From assembly GCF_000381065.1 (NCBI RefSeq), contig NZ_KB905846.1, positions 86,651-150,650 on the forward strand: DNA of 64,000 bases, written 5' to 3'. The stretch comes from Propionispira raffinosivorans DSM 20765. GTDB lineage: Bacteria > Bacillota > Negativicutes > Selenomonadales > Selenomonadaceae. The translations under genes and the position numbers were made by a program. Position 1 is the first letter of the stretch; every line of letters begins with the position of its first letter. The notes beneath the pieces are model-generated. The model did no database searches, was not told the DNA's origin, and worked only from the letters and a program-made list of their open reading frames with translations. Below, piece after piece: positions 16,691 to 25,768 of the stretch.

Positions 16691-16774
16691 CATATGGTAT
16701 CCGAAACGATATATGCTTAGCATGACACCATAATGAATCCCCATGCCATCACGGCACAGGGATTCATCTTGTAG
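16691..16774 (+). repeat. repeated hairpin element, copy A
   Basis: About 80 bp sharing the blocks GAAACGATATAT, ACACCATAA and GAATCC-CATGCC with an inverted copy at 17845-17931. The right part folds as a stem (GAATCCC ... GGGATTC) resembling a terminator. The two copies face each other across an IS1182-type relic. Confidence 0.6.
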
Positions 16775-17148
16775 TGGGGATGTTTAGAAAATCGTAATAT
16801 TAAGAAATATCTCTACCAGCTATTCAACAAAAAATCTTTGATATTCAAATGGATAATTCCCTTATAAAACATGTTGATACCATTATACTGCCTACTTAAT
16901 GAAATCACTTTATGTTCTGATCATGCTCCAAAATCCCACTTATCTACTATCAAGAAATTATCTTTTTCCTATAATTCTCTTTCAAGTTCAATTAGCCTTG
17001 AATCTTTTAATCTACAATTATATGAATCATCCTTCTTTTCCAACCTCGCAACAAAGGGGCTGTCGCACGTTACAAAAACGTACGGCAGCTTTTTTTTGAA
17101 AAAAAAACTCCCAGGCTTTTAATCGTCTGAGAGTACGTGTAAATTTTA
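16775..17148. other. 374-bp gene-free stretch with a hairpin near an IS end
   Basis: No gene is recognised. At about 17055-17095 a GC-rich hairpin (GCTGTCGCACGTT paired with AACGTACGGCAGC) is followed by TTTTTTT. It looks like the left end or a terminator of the IS1182-type element whose transposase fragment starts at 17149. Confidence 0.45.
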
Positions 17149-17611
17149 AGTATGTGCCACTGGTAAGAAAATCATCGTAAGTGGCGAACGAAAACAGAAA
17201 ACCCAAACAGGCTATGAAACATGGAAGACGCAATATTCGTGTGAAAATTGTAGCAACTGCACATTAAAAGCACAGTGCATTCATGGGAATCGCAGCAAGA
17301 CGCCCATAGAAACACGAACTAAACATTTTGAAATCTCAAAGATTTTCCAGCAGAAACGGGCAGAAGATTTGGAACGCATTACGTCAAAGAAAGGGATTGA
17401 ACTACGGGTGAATCGGATCATTCAGTCGGAAGGAACCTTTGCAAATGGCAAAGCCGACCTACAGTTTAGGCGTTTTCTTGGACGGGGAAAAGTAAATGCG
17501 TTAGTAGAAAGTATGTTGATGGCAATGGCACATAATATAGGAAAAATGCATCATAAAATACAGTCTAGCCGATCAGGACAGTATCTATTCCCTATAAATA
17601 ACGCAGCCTAA
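17149..17611 (+). pseudogene. 5'-truncated IS1182-family transposase
   Basis: An open frame with no start codon after an upstream stop. It encodes the C-terminal third of an IS1182-like DDE transposase (DDE_Tnp_1_6 type). The Cys-rich segment CENCSNCTLKAQC is followed by RIIQSEGTFANGKADLQFRRFLGRG, the region carrying the last catalytic glutamate, and by ALVESMLMAMAHNIGKM. About 154 codons remain of roughly 450-550, so it is inactive. Confidence 0.85.
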
Positions 17612-18515
17612 AAGAAAAGATGTACGAAAAACCAATTAATAGGTGGGCTGTTTTCGTGCGCCTTTTTTTATCATTCAATATAAAAAATGACTTCAAAGTG
17701 TTTTGTTCCGAAAAAAGGAGCCGCCGCAGAAGTGAAAAATCACTTCATGCGACAGACGATTTAGGAAATCTTTTAGCAAAAGATTAATAATGATATCGTT
17801 TACACATACAGTCATTCTACCAAGACCATTTTCTTCCCCCTTCATATGAAAAAAATCCCCATGCCAGTTAAGGCATGAGGATTCTTATGGTGTTATGTAA
17901 ATAATATATCGTTTCAGATACAGCTCATTTGATAGACCATATTGGGTCAAACGATTAAATCACTGAAGTTCGCTTAGTAAACATTTATTTTTATAGCGGA
18001 ATAAACAAGCCCGCCCTTCGGTAAAACAGTTCACATACGGGCGCGGAGATAACTTTTTTAAATTTTTCCTGAGAGGGTGAAAACATCACTAATACCTTAA
18101 ACAGAGCATCATTAAACATGCGTTTATGTTAGGAATGCCTCCTTTTTCGTCATTACGCGTAGAGCCTGATCAATCCATGCAAAGCTGCAGAGATTGATAG
18201 GTGCCTACCCCGGCGCTCACAATATCATGTATGTTATCACGTGCATACTACGTACGGATTTCTCTCTGGCTAAATTTATTGTTTGTACGATTAAAGGGAA
18301 CTGCCGGAAAGCCAATTGGTATCGGAGCAACCGAGAAGGTTTCATTAAACATATATATAGGTAGCCATTATCACAAGTTAAATACACTGCTATTTGAAAA
18401 TTCTTGTTTTTTCAACTGTTTTAAAGTATAATTTCTCTACATAAACAGGCAATTCTTCGATATTCCTATATAAAACAATCCCTACCTGACAGCCAGATAG
18501 AGATTGTTTTATACA
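17612..18515. other. ~900-bp gene-poor decayed region
   Basis: It contains a hairpin at about 17624-17663 (ACGAAAA ... TTTTCGT) that may be the right IS end, the inverted repeat copy B (17845-17931), and a GC-rich hairpin around 18007-18045. On the minus strand between about 18150 and 18350 short segments such as MFNETFSVAPIPIGFPAV and then NIHDIVSAGVGTYQSL read like protein but are broken by stops. I cannot identify the family. It is probably a dead gene. Confidence 0.4.
17845..17931 (-). repeat. repeated hairpin element, copy B (inverted relative to copy A)
   Basis: Reads on the minus strand like copy A at 16691-16774: TATCTGAAACGATATAT, ACACCATAAGAATCC, CATGCC and then GGCATGGGGATT. About 75 percent identity by eye. 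The terminal part forms a stem-loop. Confidence 0.6.
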
Positions 18516-18899
18516 TTAGTCTGTATATGCGACAGCACTTATTTCTATTAATTGTGCCGGAAAAGCAAAATACGGCACTCCTACAAGAGTTCCCGCTGGC
18601 CGGTGCTTCCCTAAGTATCCCTTGAACAGCTTAATAACGGAATCCGAATGCTCCCCAGCATCTGCCAGATAAATTTCCACATAAGCGAGGTTGGATTTCG
18701 TGACACCAAACTCCGCTAATACATGGTCAAGATTTTTAAGTGTCTGGCGAGTTTGCGTTTCAATGTCACCTTCGCCAATAAATGCGCCCTCTGAATCATG
18801 GGAAAATTGCCCAGAAACATAAATCGTGCCGTTCACGCTGTAGGCTTGGGAAATGCCATGATCCCAAAGATTATGATTATAAGTTTTAATATTAGTCAT
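18516..18899 (-). CDS. RidA/YjgF family protein
   Basis: 127 aa, full family length. It contains YVSGQFSHD near the N-terminus and the signature segment HRPAGTLVGVPYFAFPAQLIEISAVA near the C-terminus, with the arginine that contacts carboxylates in imine hydrolysis. Family members hydrolyse reactive enamines/imines from PLP enzymes, or act as catabolic deaminases. It is divergent from an HxlR regulator, which probably controls it. Confidence 0.88.
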   Translation of the reverse strand: MTNIKTYNHNLWDHGISQAYSVNGTIYVSGQFSHDSEGAFIGEGDIETQTRQTLKNLDHVLAEFGVTKSNLAYVEIYLADAGEHSDSVIKLFKGYLGKHRPAGTLVGVPYFAFPAQLIEISAVAYTD

Positions 18900-18954
18900 T
18901 TTCTCTCTCCTTTACTTTAAGGTAAATTTAGTATAACAAGACAGTAAATAAAAA

Positions 18955-18985
18955 AATAGTACACACTTTATTGATAGGTACTATT
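18955..18985. promoter_or_regulatory. inverted-repeat operator between ridA-like and hxlR-like genes
   Basis: AATAGTAC-N15-GTACTATT, a perfect 8-bp inverted repeat in the divergent promoter region. It is the natural binding site for the adjacent HxlR-type regulator. Confidence 0.5.
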
Positions 18986-19004
18986 AGAAAGGATAGTGTC
19001 AATT

Positions 19005-19346
19005 ATGGGAATGGCTGCATATAAGGGTCAAGTAAAAAATATCCAAGATACACCTTTTGGATACACCTTGTCAGTGATTGGCGGTAAATGGAAAATGGTT
19101 ATCATATACCTTTTGGCAGAAAACCAGCCAGTCCGCTTTAATGACCTAAAAAGACAAATTGGCTCGATTACCTTTAAGATATTGAGTTCACAATTGAAAG
19201 AACTGGCATCAGATGATTTAATAGAACGAAAAGAGTATCCTCAAATTCCTCCTAAAGTTGAGTACCGTTTGACAGCTAAAGCAGAAACGCTCTTGCCTGT
19301 TTTGGAAGGATTATGCGAATGGGGAGCAAGGAATCAAAATAAATAA
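19005..19346 (+). CDS. HxlR-family transcriptional regulator
   Basis: About 113 aa from ATG 19005, where AAAGGA has usable spacing. The GTG at 18996 is only 2 nt from that site. A winged helix with the family hallmark GYTLSVIGGKWKMVIIYLL is followed by LKELASDDLIERKEYPQIPPKVEYRLT. The usual redox-sensing cysteine just before the helix (CPV-YTLS in relatives) is replaced (TPFGYTLS), so thiol sensing of the HypR/YodB kind is unlikely. It is divergent from the RidA gene. Confidence 0.85.
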   Translation: MGMAAYKGQVKNIQDTPFGYTLSVIGGKWKMVIIYLLAENQPVRFNDLKRQIGSITFKILSSQLKELASDDLIERKEYPQIPPKVEYRLTAKAETLLPVLEGLCEWGARNQNK

Positions 19347-19399
19347 GCTGCCCTGTCAGGCGGATTTATGTACCCCGAGCCAAGTTGACCCGAAGTACC

Positions 19400-19459
19400 G
19401 CTATCCACGCAAAAACGTCGCTCATAGTCCCACTAAGGCGGCGTTTTTGCGTGGATAGC
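19400..19459 (+). terminator. long hairpin terminator
   Basis: Arms 19400-19421 and 19438-19459 pair at 21 of 22 positions with a 16-nt loop. It lies between the HxlR gene and the IS4-type relic and could serve both strands. Confidence 0.7.
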
Positions 19460-19483
19460 TCTATTTTCGGTCACGCGTGTTGA

Positions 19484-19966
19484 TTAACCATTAATGTCCA
19501 TATTGAGCGAGTAAACTCTCAAGAATCGGTCACAAAAATGTTGAATGGCAACTTGCCATTCAACTGGCAGTTTTCCCTCAAAATTTTTACGCGTAAAACT
19601 AAGCAAAGAAAGTGGCTTTTCTCTAATGTTTTTATTAACCCAAGTATGCGTATGCTGTAATAAGACATAAGTCAAAAGGGCTGAAAATAATTGATTATAG
19701 ACGGCATTTTTTGTCGTGCCAAACAGTCTCGGAATGTTTGGATTTTGCTTGATCCATCTAAAAAACAGCTCCACTCCCCACCTGGCTTTATAAATTCCTG
19801 CGATCATTTCAGCTGTCACGGTATATAAATTAGTAATTACCCGGATTATTTTTCCTTCATAGTCTGTAAATTCAACAATCCTATGTCGATGAGTCGAGCG
19901 TTTTTGCTTTGTTCCTAATTTGCAGGTGAAGTCATCTATAATATTTGAATCGATATCAGGTAAACG
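19484..19966 (-). pseudogene. 5'-truncated IS4-family transposase
   Basis: The minus-strand frame is open from a stop near 19967 to 19484. It reads SNIIDDFTCKL, then HRIVEFTDYEGKIIRVITN and TAEMIAGIYKARWGVELFFRWIKQN. The last stretch contains the Y-x2-R-x3-E-x6-K motif of IS4-family DDE transposases. The first two thirds are missing, so this is a dead fragment. Confidence 0.85.
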
Positions 19967-20212
19967 TTATACTGGATGCACGCAAGTTATACTGATTAGT
20001 CGTACACTGGTTCATAATCACGATCTACCATGTGACTCATGATGTTCAGCCAAAAACTTACCGTTACTTGTGAGACTGTTCTCTGTATTGGGTATAACGA
20101 CGAAACTTCCATAAATTAGCAACAATTCTACGAGCCTCATTTGCTCCAATAGATTAATCGCACTCATCGCATTAATTACGAACCCAGAGTATTGCTTCAG
20201 GAAAAAACTGTG
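19967..20212. other. intergenic junction, nothing recognised
   Basis: Sequence between the IS4-type fragment and the nitroreductase. No gene or clear repeat is seen. It may contain scrambled transposon sequence. Confidence 0.3.
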
Positions 20213-21010
20213 TTAAATTATGTATGTAGCATCTAGTGAATTTCTATCTACTAATCTCATATATTTATACTTAGGATAACCAACCATAACTGCACCAACT
20301 ACCGTTTTTTCTTCTGAAATATTGAATAAATCAGATAACGGTGAATTTTCGATAGCTGCAAAATGTTCAAAAATACCAGCCCAACAGGTTCCAAGTCCTA
20401 ATGAAGGGGCAAATAACTCCAGATAGGTTAAGCATGAAATAGCATTATTTTTAGCATATGGAAAATTCTTGTCTGCAATAGCTATAATTAAATTTGGTGC
20501 GCCACGGAAAACTGAATCAAGTCCTTTTTCCCTGTAACCTATAATCGCTACTTCTATTAAATGCCTTACAGGGGATTTTTCTGCCATCTGAATAGTTATT
20601 TCAGCAGCTTTTTCAAGTAATTGTTTATTTTCTACGATAACATAGGATATACCCTGACTATTAGACACAGTAGGAGCTAGTCTAGCGATATTCACTAATT
20701 TTGATAACATTTCTCTTGATACAGGCTTGTCATGATAATTTCTTATAGAACGACGAGATCTTAAAAAATGCTCTGCCTGGTGCGGATTTAATTTAGGAAA
20801 ATTATTGGCATCAACTTGTAGCGCCAGTGGTGCTTTCTCGTTATCGATTGCAGAATTAGGACATATTGCAACACAATGTCCACAGGCATTGCAATTGGTG
20901 CTTGCCACTTCTTCCGGCCCTTTTTCTCCCATCTGTAGAACATCTACTGGGCATTCTTTAATGCAAAGTCCACATTTAATACACCTTTCGTTGACCGTTA
21001 TTAAGCTCAT
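20213..21010 (-). CDS. nitroreductase-family protein with N-terminal 2[4Fe-4S] ferredoxin domain
   Basis: 265 aa from ATG 21010, with AAGGAG 9 nt upstream. The ATG three codons earlier abuts the ribosome site. Two complete clusters, CIKCGLCIKECP and CNACGHCVAICP, precede a flavin nitroreductase domain beginning RSRRSIRNYHDKPVSREML and including LGLGTCWAGIF. Electrons probably flow from the ferredoxin domain to FMN to reduce an unknown substrate. This fusion architecture is common in anaerobes. It has a stand-alone nitroreductase gene 340 bp upstream. Confidence 0.88.
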   Translation of the reverse strand: MSLITVNERCIKCGLCIKECPVDVLQMGEKGPEEVASTNCNACGHCVAICPNSAIDNEKAPLALQVDANNFPKLNPHQAEHFLRSRRSIRNYHDKPVSREMLSKLVNIARLAPTVSNSQGISYVIVENKQLLEKAAEITIQMAEKSPVRHLIEVAIIGYREKGLDSVFRGAPNLIIAIADKNFPYAKNNAISCLTYLELFAPSLGLGTCWAGIFEHFAAIENSPLSDLFNISEEKTVVGAVMVGYPKYKYMRLVDRNSLDATYII

Positions 21011-21353
21011 TGTAGTCATCTCCTTAATAAGAATAACCAACACAGGATTTTTCTCCTGGCTGGTTGCATATTTTTTAATCTATGGGCATAATTAGGAACA
21101 CGGGGACAGGTTCTTTGTCCCACTAATTTCTATCCAATAAACAGCTACTTGTAATTTTTAAGTGCTTGTCTTATTTATAAAATTCATGAAATGGAGTTTC
21201 AGGTCGTTTACCATAAAATGGACATCAGTGACTACTTATGGATGGGTAGTTACTGAATACCTTTTTCTACTTCTTCATAATGTAATCAGGACTGTCTATC
21301 TTATTTGTTAATGTCTATAACCTCGTCGTCATGACATTTCATGTTTGATCCTT
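21011..21353. other. 343-bp intergenic region
   Basis: Between two nitroreductase genes. It contains the short palindrome GGGACAGGTTCTTTGTCCC at about 21103-21121, of the kind often seen in dispersed repeats near REP-type transposases. No gene was found. Confidence 0.4.
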
Positions 21354-21875
21354 TTATAACCAGCTTACGATGCTCTCTAAAATATCTCTTCTTCTGGATG
21401 TAGTAGTTTTATTTGGGTAACCAACCGATATCACAGCCATTAGTTCTAAATCATCTGTTGTTCCTACTAGTTCTTTTACCTGCTCTTCCTTTTTTAAGAT
21501 CTCTCCAATCCAGCAAGTTCCCAGACCAAGCTCATGGGCTGCAAGCAACATATTTTGTATTGCCGCTCCTATGGCTTGCACGTGTTTGAGATAAATACCG
21601 TGGATGTTAGGATCGATTACTTTTTTATCGAGAAAGACTGCTATCAAGCAGGGAGCCGTTTGTACCCAACTATGGTAGACTGTAAGTAAGGCAAGCTTTT
21701 CGAGTAGCTGCTCATCATTCATGACGACAGAAAATCTCCACGGTTGAAGATTATTTCCCGATGGTGCCCAGTTAGCAGCCATTAGTATTTTAGTAATATC
21801 ACTGGGGCTTACTTTTTTCGATGTATAGGATCTGATACTTCTACGATTTACGATATGTGGTATTATTGTATCCAT
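21354..21875 (-). CDS. nitroreductase family protein
   Basis: 173 aa, compact FMN-dependent nitroreductase. RRSIRSYTSKKVSPSDI and NWAPSGNNLQPWRFSVV mark the N-terminal FMN-binding region and LGLGTCWIGEIL the second conserved region. It ends with MAVISVGYPNKTTTSRRR. It may act on nitro or quinone compounds with NAD(P)H. It resembles the catalytic domain of the downstream ferredoxin-nitroreductase, and the two may be functionally linked. Confidence 0.88.
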   Translation of the reverse strand: MDTIIPHIVNRRSIRSYTSKKVSPSDITKILMAANWAPSGNNLQPWRFSVVMNDEQLLEKLALLTVYHSWVQTAPCLIAVFLDKKVIDPNIHGIYLKHVQAIGAAIQNMLLAAHELGLGTCWIGEILKKEEQVKELVGTTDDLELMAVISVGYPNKTTTSRRRDILESIVSWL

Positions 21876-22109
21876 ATGAATCGCCTCACATCTTTTTTGA
21901 TTTTTCTTACATGAAGTAACCTTGGTATAGTAAATTATAACTTTATACAGGGAATTCCTTCTTACTTCTATTTACCCTTCTGCCTATTATCTTATGCCCT
22001 ATTATGCGCCTAGCTACGCGTAGGAAGTAACATCAGAAAAAGATTGCTACATTGTATAAGCTGTAAATCCTGCAAACAATGCGCTATCCATTCCATGTTT
22101 ATTTCACTC

Positions 22110-22365
22110 TAGAAATGCTGATGGTATATTTTTGAAATTATTTTCCACTCACCGTCTATTTTAAGCAAATGTTGAAAATCAGTATAGTTCGCGCCATACA
22201 CATTTTCTAAAACTATACGAGCGGAAGCGATCGTACCCTCAATAGCAAGGATATCAATTCTTGCTTTAAGATTCTCTGCAGGTCCGCTTTCATCATGGGC
22301 AATTCTATTTAGATCAACAGCACTTTCTTTACTAATCGTAGCTTTCGGTGGATAGTGTACGCTTT
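22110..22365 (-). pseudogene. 3' fragment of an NTF2-like (SnoaL/lumazine-binding type) protein gene
   Basis: The minus-strand frame reads ATISKESAVDLNRIAHDE, then IDILAIEGTIASARIVLENV and FQHLLKIDGEWKIISKIYH, ending at a stop. This is the typical C-terminal half of small NTF2-like proteins. An in-frame stop precedes it and the N-terminal half is absent. It is probably a remnant of a gene once co-acquired with the neighbouring hydrolase. Confidence 0.65.
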
Positions 22366-22382
22366 ATGAACTAGAGGTGCTT

Positions 22383-22411
22383 GGTATTCGGTATTCGGTA
22401 TTCGGTATTCG
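22383..22411. repeat. 7-bp tandem repeat (GGTATTC x4)
   Basis: Four perfect copies of GGTATTC, located just upstream of the NTF2-like relic. It is a slippage-prone tract with no evident function. Confidence 0.8.
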
Positions 22412-22526
22412 CTCATTTTGAAACTTCCGTCGAATGGTATGTAAGAAACTTCATTTTACAATCTATCATGAGTAAAAATGACTTGGGTAAATATTATCCT
22501 CCCTACTCCCCTGCCAATTATCAACG

Positions 22527-23417
22527 TCAACCTTGAGAGTTATCATCAGTGACCGAGATCCTTTTTAGAAAATTACGAATCAACTCACTGATTTCCACAG
22601 CATGTGTTTCAAGTGCAAAATGCCCCGTATCAAGCATATGTACTTCTGTTGAAGGGATATCACGTTGATAAGCCTTGGCTCCAGCAGGAATAAATGCAGG
22701 ATCATTCTTTCCCCAAACTGCCAAGAAAGGAGGCTGATACTCGCGAAAATAAGATTGAAACGCGGGATAGCGTTCAACATTCGTTCTGTAGTCAAGAATC
22801 AAGTCGAGTTGAATTTCTTCTGCTTCAGGACGAGACAGATATGCTGTGTCCAATGTATATCCATCTGGGGAAACCAAGCTGGCTTTAGTTCCATGAAGAT
22901 ACTGAAAGTCGCGAATCGTTTCCGGAGCCAAGGAATCACGGCATGCTTCACGATTAGCAGGCGTTGGTAAATGCCAATAGGTTTCCCAAGACCCCCATGC
23001 ATCGCTAAAACCTTCCATATATGCATTACCGTTTTGACTGATAATTGCCTTCACGCGCTCTGGATGAGCCATGGCTAGACGATAACCTATCGGTGCGCCA
23101 TAATCAAAAACATAAAGTACATAACGGTCAAAGGCAAGTGCTTCGGTAAATTCCTCGATCACTTTGGCCAGGTTGTCGAACGTATAATCAAATTCACCAC
23201 GCAGCGGAGCCACTGTATTGCCAAAGCCCGGAAGATCAGGAGCGATCACATGATAGCGATCCGCGAGCTTTGGGATTAAGTCACGGAACATATGACTTGA
23301 AGTTGGAAATCCGTGCAAAAGCAGTATAACCGGAGCGTCTTTTGGACCAGCTTCCCTGTAAAAAACTTCAACATTTCCAACCTTTTGCGTACGATAATTA
23401 ATATTCATTTTTTTCAT
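22527..23417 (-). CDS. alpha/beta hydrolase, epoxide hydrolase/haloalkane dehalogenase group
   Basis: 296 aa. The oxyanion motif LLHGFPTSS is at about 34-42. The nucleophile elbow reads LYVFDYGAP with Asp105 rather than Ser, and the catalytic His lies in LDTGHFALETH near the C-terminus. An aspartate nucleophile places it with epoxide hydrolases and haloalkane dehalogenases that form an ester intermediate. The substrate is unknown. It is divergent from a LysR-type regulator, which probably controls it. Codon usage seems more GC-rich than its surroundings, suggesting transfer. Confidence 0.88.
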   Translation of the reverse strand: MKKMNINYRTQKVGNVEVFYREAGPKDAPVILLLHGFPTSSHMFRDLIPKLADRYHVIAPDLPGFGNTVAPLRGEFDYTFDNLAKVIEEFTEALAFDRYVLYVFDYGAPIGYRLAMAHPERVKAIISQNGNAYMEGFSDAWGSWETYWHLPTPANREACRDSLAPETIRDFQYLHGTKASLVSPDGYTLDTAYLSRPEAEEIQLDLILDYRTNVERYPAFQSYFREYQPPFLAVWGKNDPAFIPAGAKAYQRDIPSTEVHMLDTGHFALETHAVEISELIRNFLKRISVTDDNSQG

Positions 23418-23785
23418 CCTCTCTATAATTTTTGTAACTCTTTCAAAGCATAAATAATGCTCCTACAATTTGGCTAGCAATGTACAAAGCGTCTATCGTA
23501 TTAATTCTCGTCAAATACAATTCTACCTAATATTCGTTTACTGCCGTTTTACTGCAGCCTCAGGGGATTAGAAATGCATCCAAGTTCAGGATTCATTCTT
23601 CTTGCAACCGGGCCTCAATCTGAATCCTCGCTTCGTCTCTACATGCTCTCCTTCCTGACATGTCATTGCTATTAAAGTTGCATTTGACGTGTTATGTTGT
23701 TATAATACCATAAGCATATATATTTGACCAACGAATGAATAGAATGCTAGGTATTTTAAATTGCAATACCAAGGAGTAAAATGAT
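23418..23785. other. divergent promoter region of hydrolase and LysR genes
   Basis: 368 bp with no gene. A LysR-type operator is expected here. Several AT-rich partial palindromes exist but none is decisive. The LysR gene has AAGGAG upstream of its ATG. Confidence 0.4.
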
Positions 23786-24688
23786 ATGATTGATCCATTA
23801 GAAGGACGTTTTTTTCAAGCATTCATAGCTGTACTGGAGGAAAAAAGTTTTAGCCGTGCGGCTGATAAGTTAGGCTATGTTCAATCGACTATAACTACCC
23901 ACATTCAGTTATTAGAAAAAATCTGCGGTCAAAGATTATTTCATCGACTTCCTCGTGAGGTTAAGCCCACAGAGGCAGGAGTAAAACTCTCTAAATATGC
24001 TTACCAATACATCCATTTGAGCAACTGTATTCAGGAAAGCATGGATGCACTGGATCAGCCACATGGAACTGTTCGAGTCAGAATGCAGGAATCTTTTTTT
24101 CTCACCCGCATGTTGCCGTTTATGCAGCGATACATCAAGGAGTGTCCTGAAGTGAAGCTACGTGTGGAAGCGGGATTTTATCAAGATATTCTGGATGGAG
24201 TATTAGATTTTGCTGTTGACTTTGGAATAGTTCCTCAAAATCCAGATCGTCATGAAATTCTTTTTTATCCGTTAATAGAGGAAAATATCGTATTTACTGC
24301 ATCACCAAGATTAGCCCTGGAGGTTAAAGATTTAGGTGTTCAAGTTCTAAACGGGGAGATCTTTATCAGTGGCGGAACGTCTTGCTTGTATCATACTAAA
24401 GCAAGTGAAGTTTTAAAAAAATCTGGAGTTCAGGTCAAAGATGCATTAGAACTAGCAAGTCTTGAAATGATTAAACAGATTGTAAGCTGTGGTAAAAGCT
24501 TTGCTCTGATTCCTGAAATAGCTATAAAAAAAGAACTGAAATTCGGAGAACTTAAGGTTTTACCGTTCAGCCCTAAGATGAATTTTACCCATGGTCTAAT
24601 TGTTCACAAGGACCGGGAGTTAACTTCTACTGCCAAACGTTTCCAATCTCAACTTATTGATTTTTTTAGCAACGAAGAAAAATGTTAG
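23786..24688 (+). CDS. LysR-family transcriptional regulator
   Basis: 300 aa. The N-terminal winged helix (FFQAFIAVLEEKSFSRAADKLGYVQSTITTHI) is followed by a periplasmic-binding-protein-like co-inducer domain (aa 90-295). Its divergent position suggests that it senses the hydrolase substrate or product and controls that gene and itself. It is followed by a strong terminator. Confidence 0.9.
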   Translation: MIDPLEGRFFQAFIAVLEEKSFSRAADKLGYVQSTITTHIQLLEKICGQRLFHRLPREVKPTEAGVKLSKYAYQYIHLSNCIQESMDALDQPHGTVRVRMQESFFLTRMLPFMQRYIKECPEVKLRVEAGFYQDILDGVLDFAVDFGIVPQNPDRHEILFYPLIEENIVFTASPRLALEVKDLGVQVLNGEIFISGGTSCLYHTKASEVLKKSGVQVKDALELASLEMIKQIVSCGKSFALIPEIAIKKELKFGELKVLPFSPKMNFTHGLIVHKDRELTSTAKRFQSQLIDFFSNEEKC

Positions 24689-24738
24689 GTACTTACGATG
24701 AAAAAGGAACACACATCGATAAAATCAACTGTAACAAA

Positions 24739-24774
24739 AAAGACTTAAGCCTCAATACAAGAGCTTAAGTCTTT
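24739..24774 (+). terminator. terminator of the LysR gene
   Basis: Perfect stem AAAGACTTAAGC (24739-24750) with GCTTAAGTCTTT (24763-24774), loop of 12 nt. Confidence 0.75.
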
Positions 24775-24860
24775 CTAACTATCTATTTTTATTTTTTACC
24801 AATACCCTATTCCCCTTATTTTCCTCTTAAAAATAACCTGATCTTTATTCAGGCCATTAT

Positions 24861-24914
24861 TCGCCGTTACAAGTGATACGATTCTGCGTATCATTGGTAA
24901 AGGCGATTTTTTTT
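24861..24914 (+). terminator. second hairpin terminator with long T tract
   Basis: Nested stem TCGCC/GGCGA with inner TGATACG/CGTATCA, followed by TTTTTTTT. Confidence 0.75.
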
Positions 24915-25048
24915 ACAAAATAAGTCACTTAAACGAATAAGTCGTGCCCCCATGACCTCACAATTTCCTTCTACTCAACAGAACCGTCCCCTCGATTCGA
25001 TTTTATTGAAGGATTAGACCACCAATTTCCGAAAGAAACCAAGTATAA

Positions 25049-25607
25049 TCAACTAATTTTACACTTATCTACTAGGCTTTGCTGCCATTCGTTCCCTTTC
25101 TTCGTTTGATGCATCTCGCCGTCGCGGCAGTTTTGTTTATTCTTAGTAGAGCTGGGTGCCTCTAGGATGGTCGCGTCAACGATGGTGCCCTCTTTCATGA
25201 GCATACCTTGATCACTTAGACTCCCGCTAAGCTGGGTGAACATCTTTTTTGTCAGATGGTGACTTTCCAAAAGGTGGCGGAACTTCAGTAATGTTGTTGC
25301 ATCCGGCACTGACTCACTGGATAAGTCGATCCGGCTAAACTGGCGCAGGGCCTGACTGTCGTAAACAGCGTCTTCCAGCCCTTCATCCGAAAGGTGATAC
25401 CAGACCTGGAGTAGATAAAGACGCAGCATGCGTTCACATCCGATTGGCGGACGGCCACGTTTGCCTTGCGGATAATGGGGTTCGATGAGAGCTACCCATT
25501 CACGCCAGGGAACCCTTCTCTCCATCTGCTGTAAGAACCGGTCACGACGCGTCTGCTTTTTCTTGCCGGCATATTCCCACTCGCTAAAGGACGTCTGTTT
25601 ATCCAGC
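25049..25607 (-). pseudogene. truncated IS5-family transposase
   Basis: The frame begins near 25607 without a good start codon (SFSEWEYAGKKKQTRRD, the usual IS5 N-terminus). It continues through MERRVPWREWVALIEPHYP, IGCERMLRLYLLQ and GTIVDATILEAPSSTKNK, which carries the first catalytic Asp. It then breaks off after HQTKKGNEWQQ, before the remaining DDE residues. About 180 of roughly 320 codons remain, so it is dead. Confidence 0.85.
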
Positions 25608-25768
25608 TCCTATTCCCCCACGCCTCACATAGTTGCCTATTCCCCATATGTTTCGGCGTTTCGGTGCAATTGCCTGTTTGTTCGGTTAAATCAGTGTTTC
25701 CCTAGGGTAAGAAAGCTAAGTGTTGGCATGATATTCAATTTTTATTCCTTGATCTTTAAAAGCATAAT

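Larger units (their letters stand above)
21876..22526. other. 650-bp region with a dead NTF2-like gene and a short tandem repeat
   Basis: It contains the pseudogene at 22110-22365 and the 7-bp tandem repeat at 22383-22411. The rest (21876-22100) shows nothing recognisable. Confidence 0.4.
24689..25048. other. 360-bp spacer with two terminators
   Basis: It holds the hairpins at 24739-24774 and 24861-24914. The remainder leads into the truncated IS5-type element and shows no gene. Confidence 0.5.

Noticed and set aside
19488..19500. ATTAATGTC as left end of the Tn7-like element (matching ATTAA next to guaA)
   Set aside because: The sequence after TGTC does not match the CGGGGCACTGCC arm and is part of the IS4-type transposase frame.
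22383..22411. CRISPR-like repeats
   Set aside because: The four copies are 7-bp, contiguous and spacer-less; no CRISPR array or cas gene was seen anywhere in the window.
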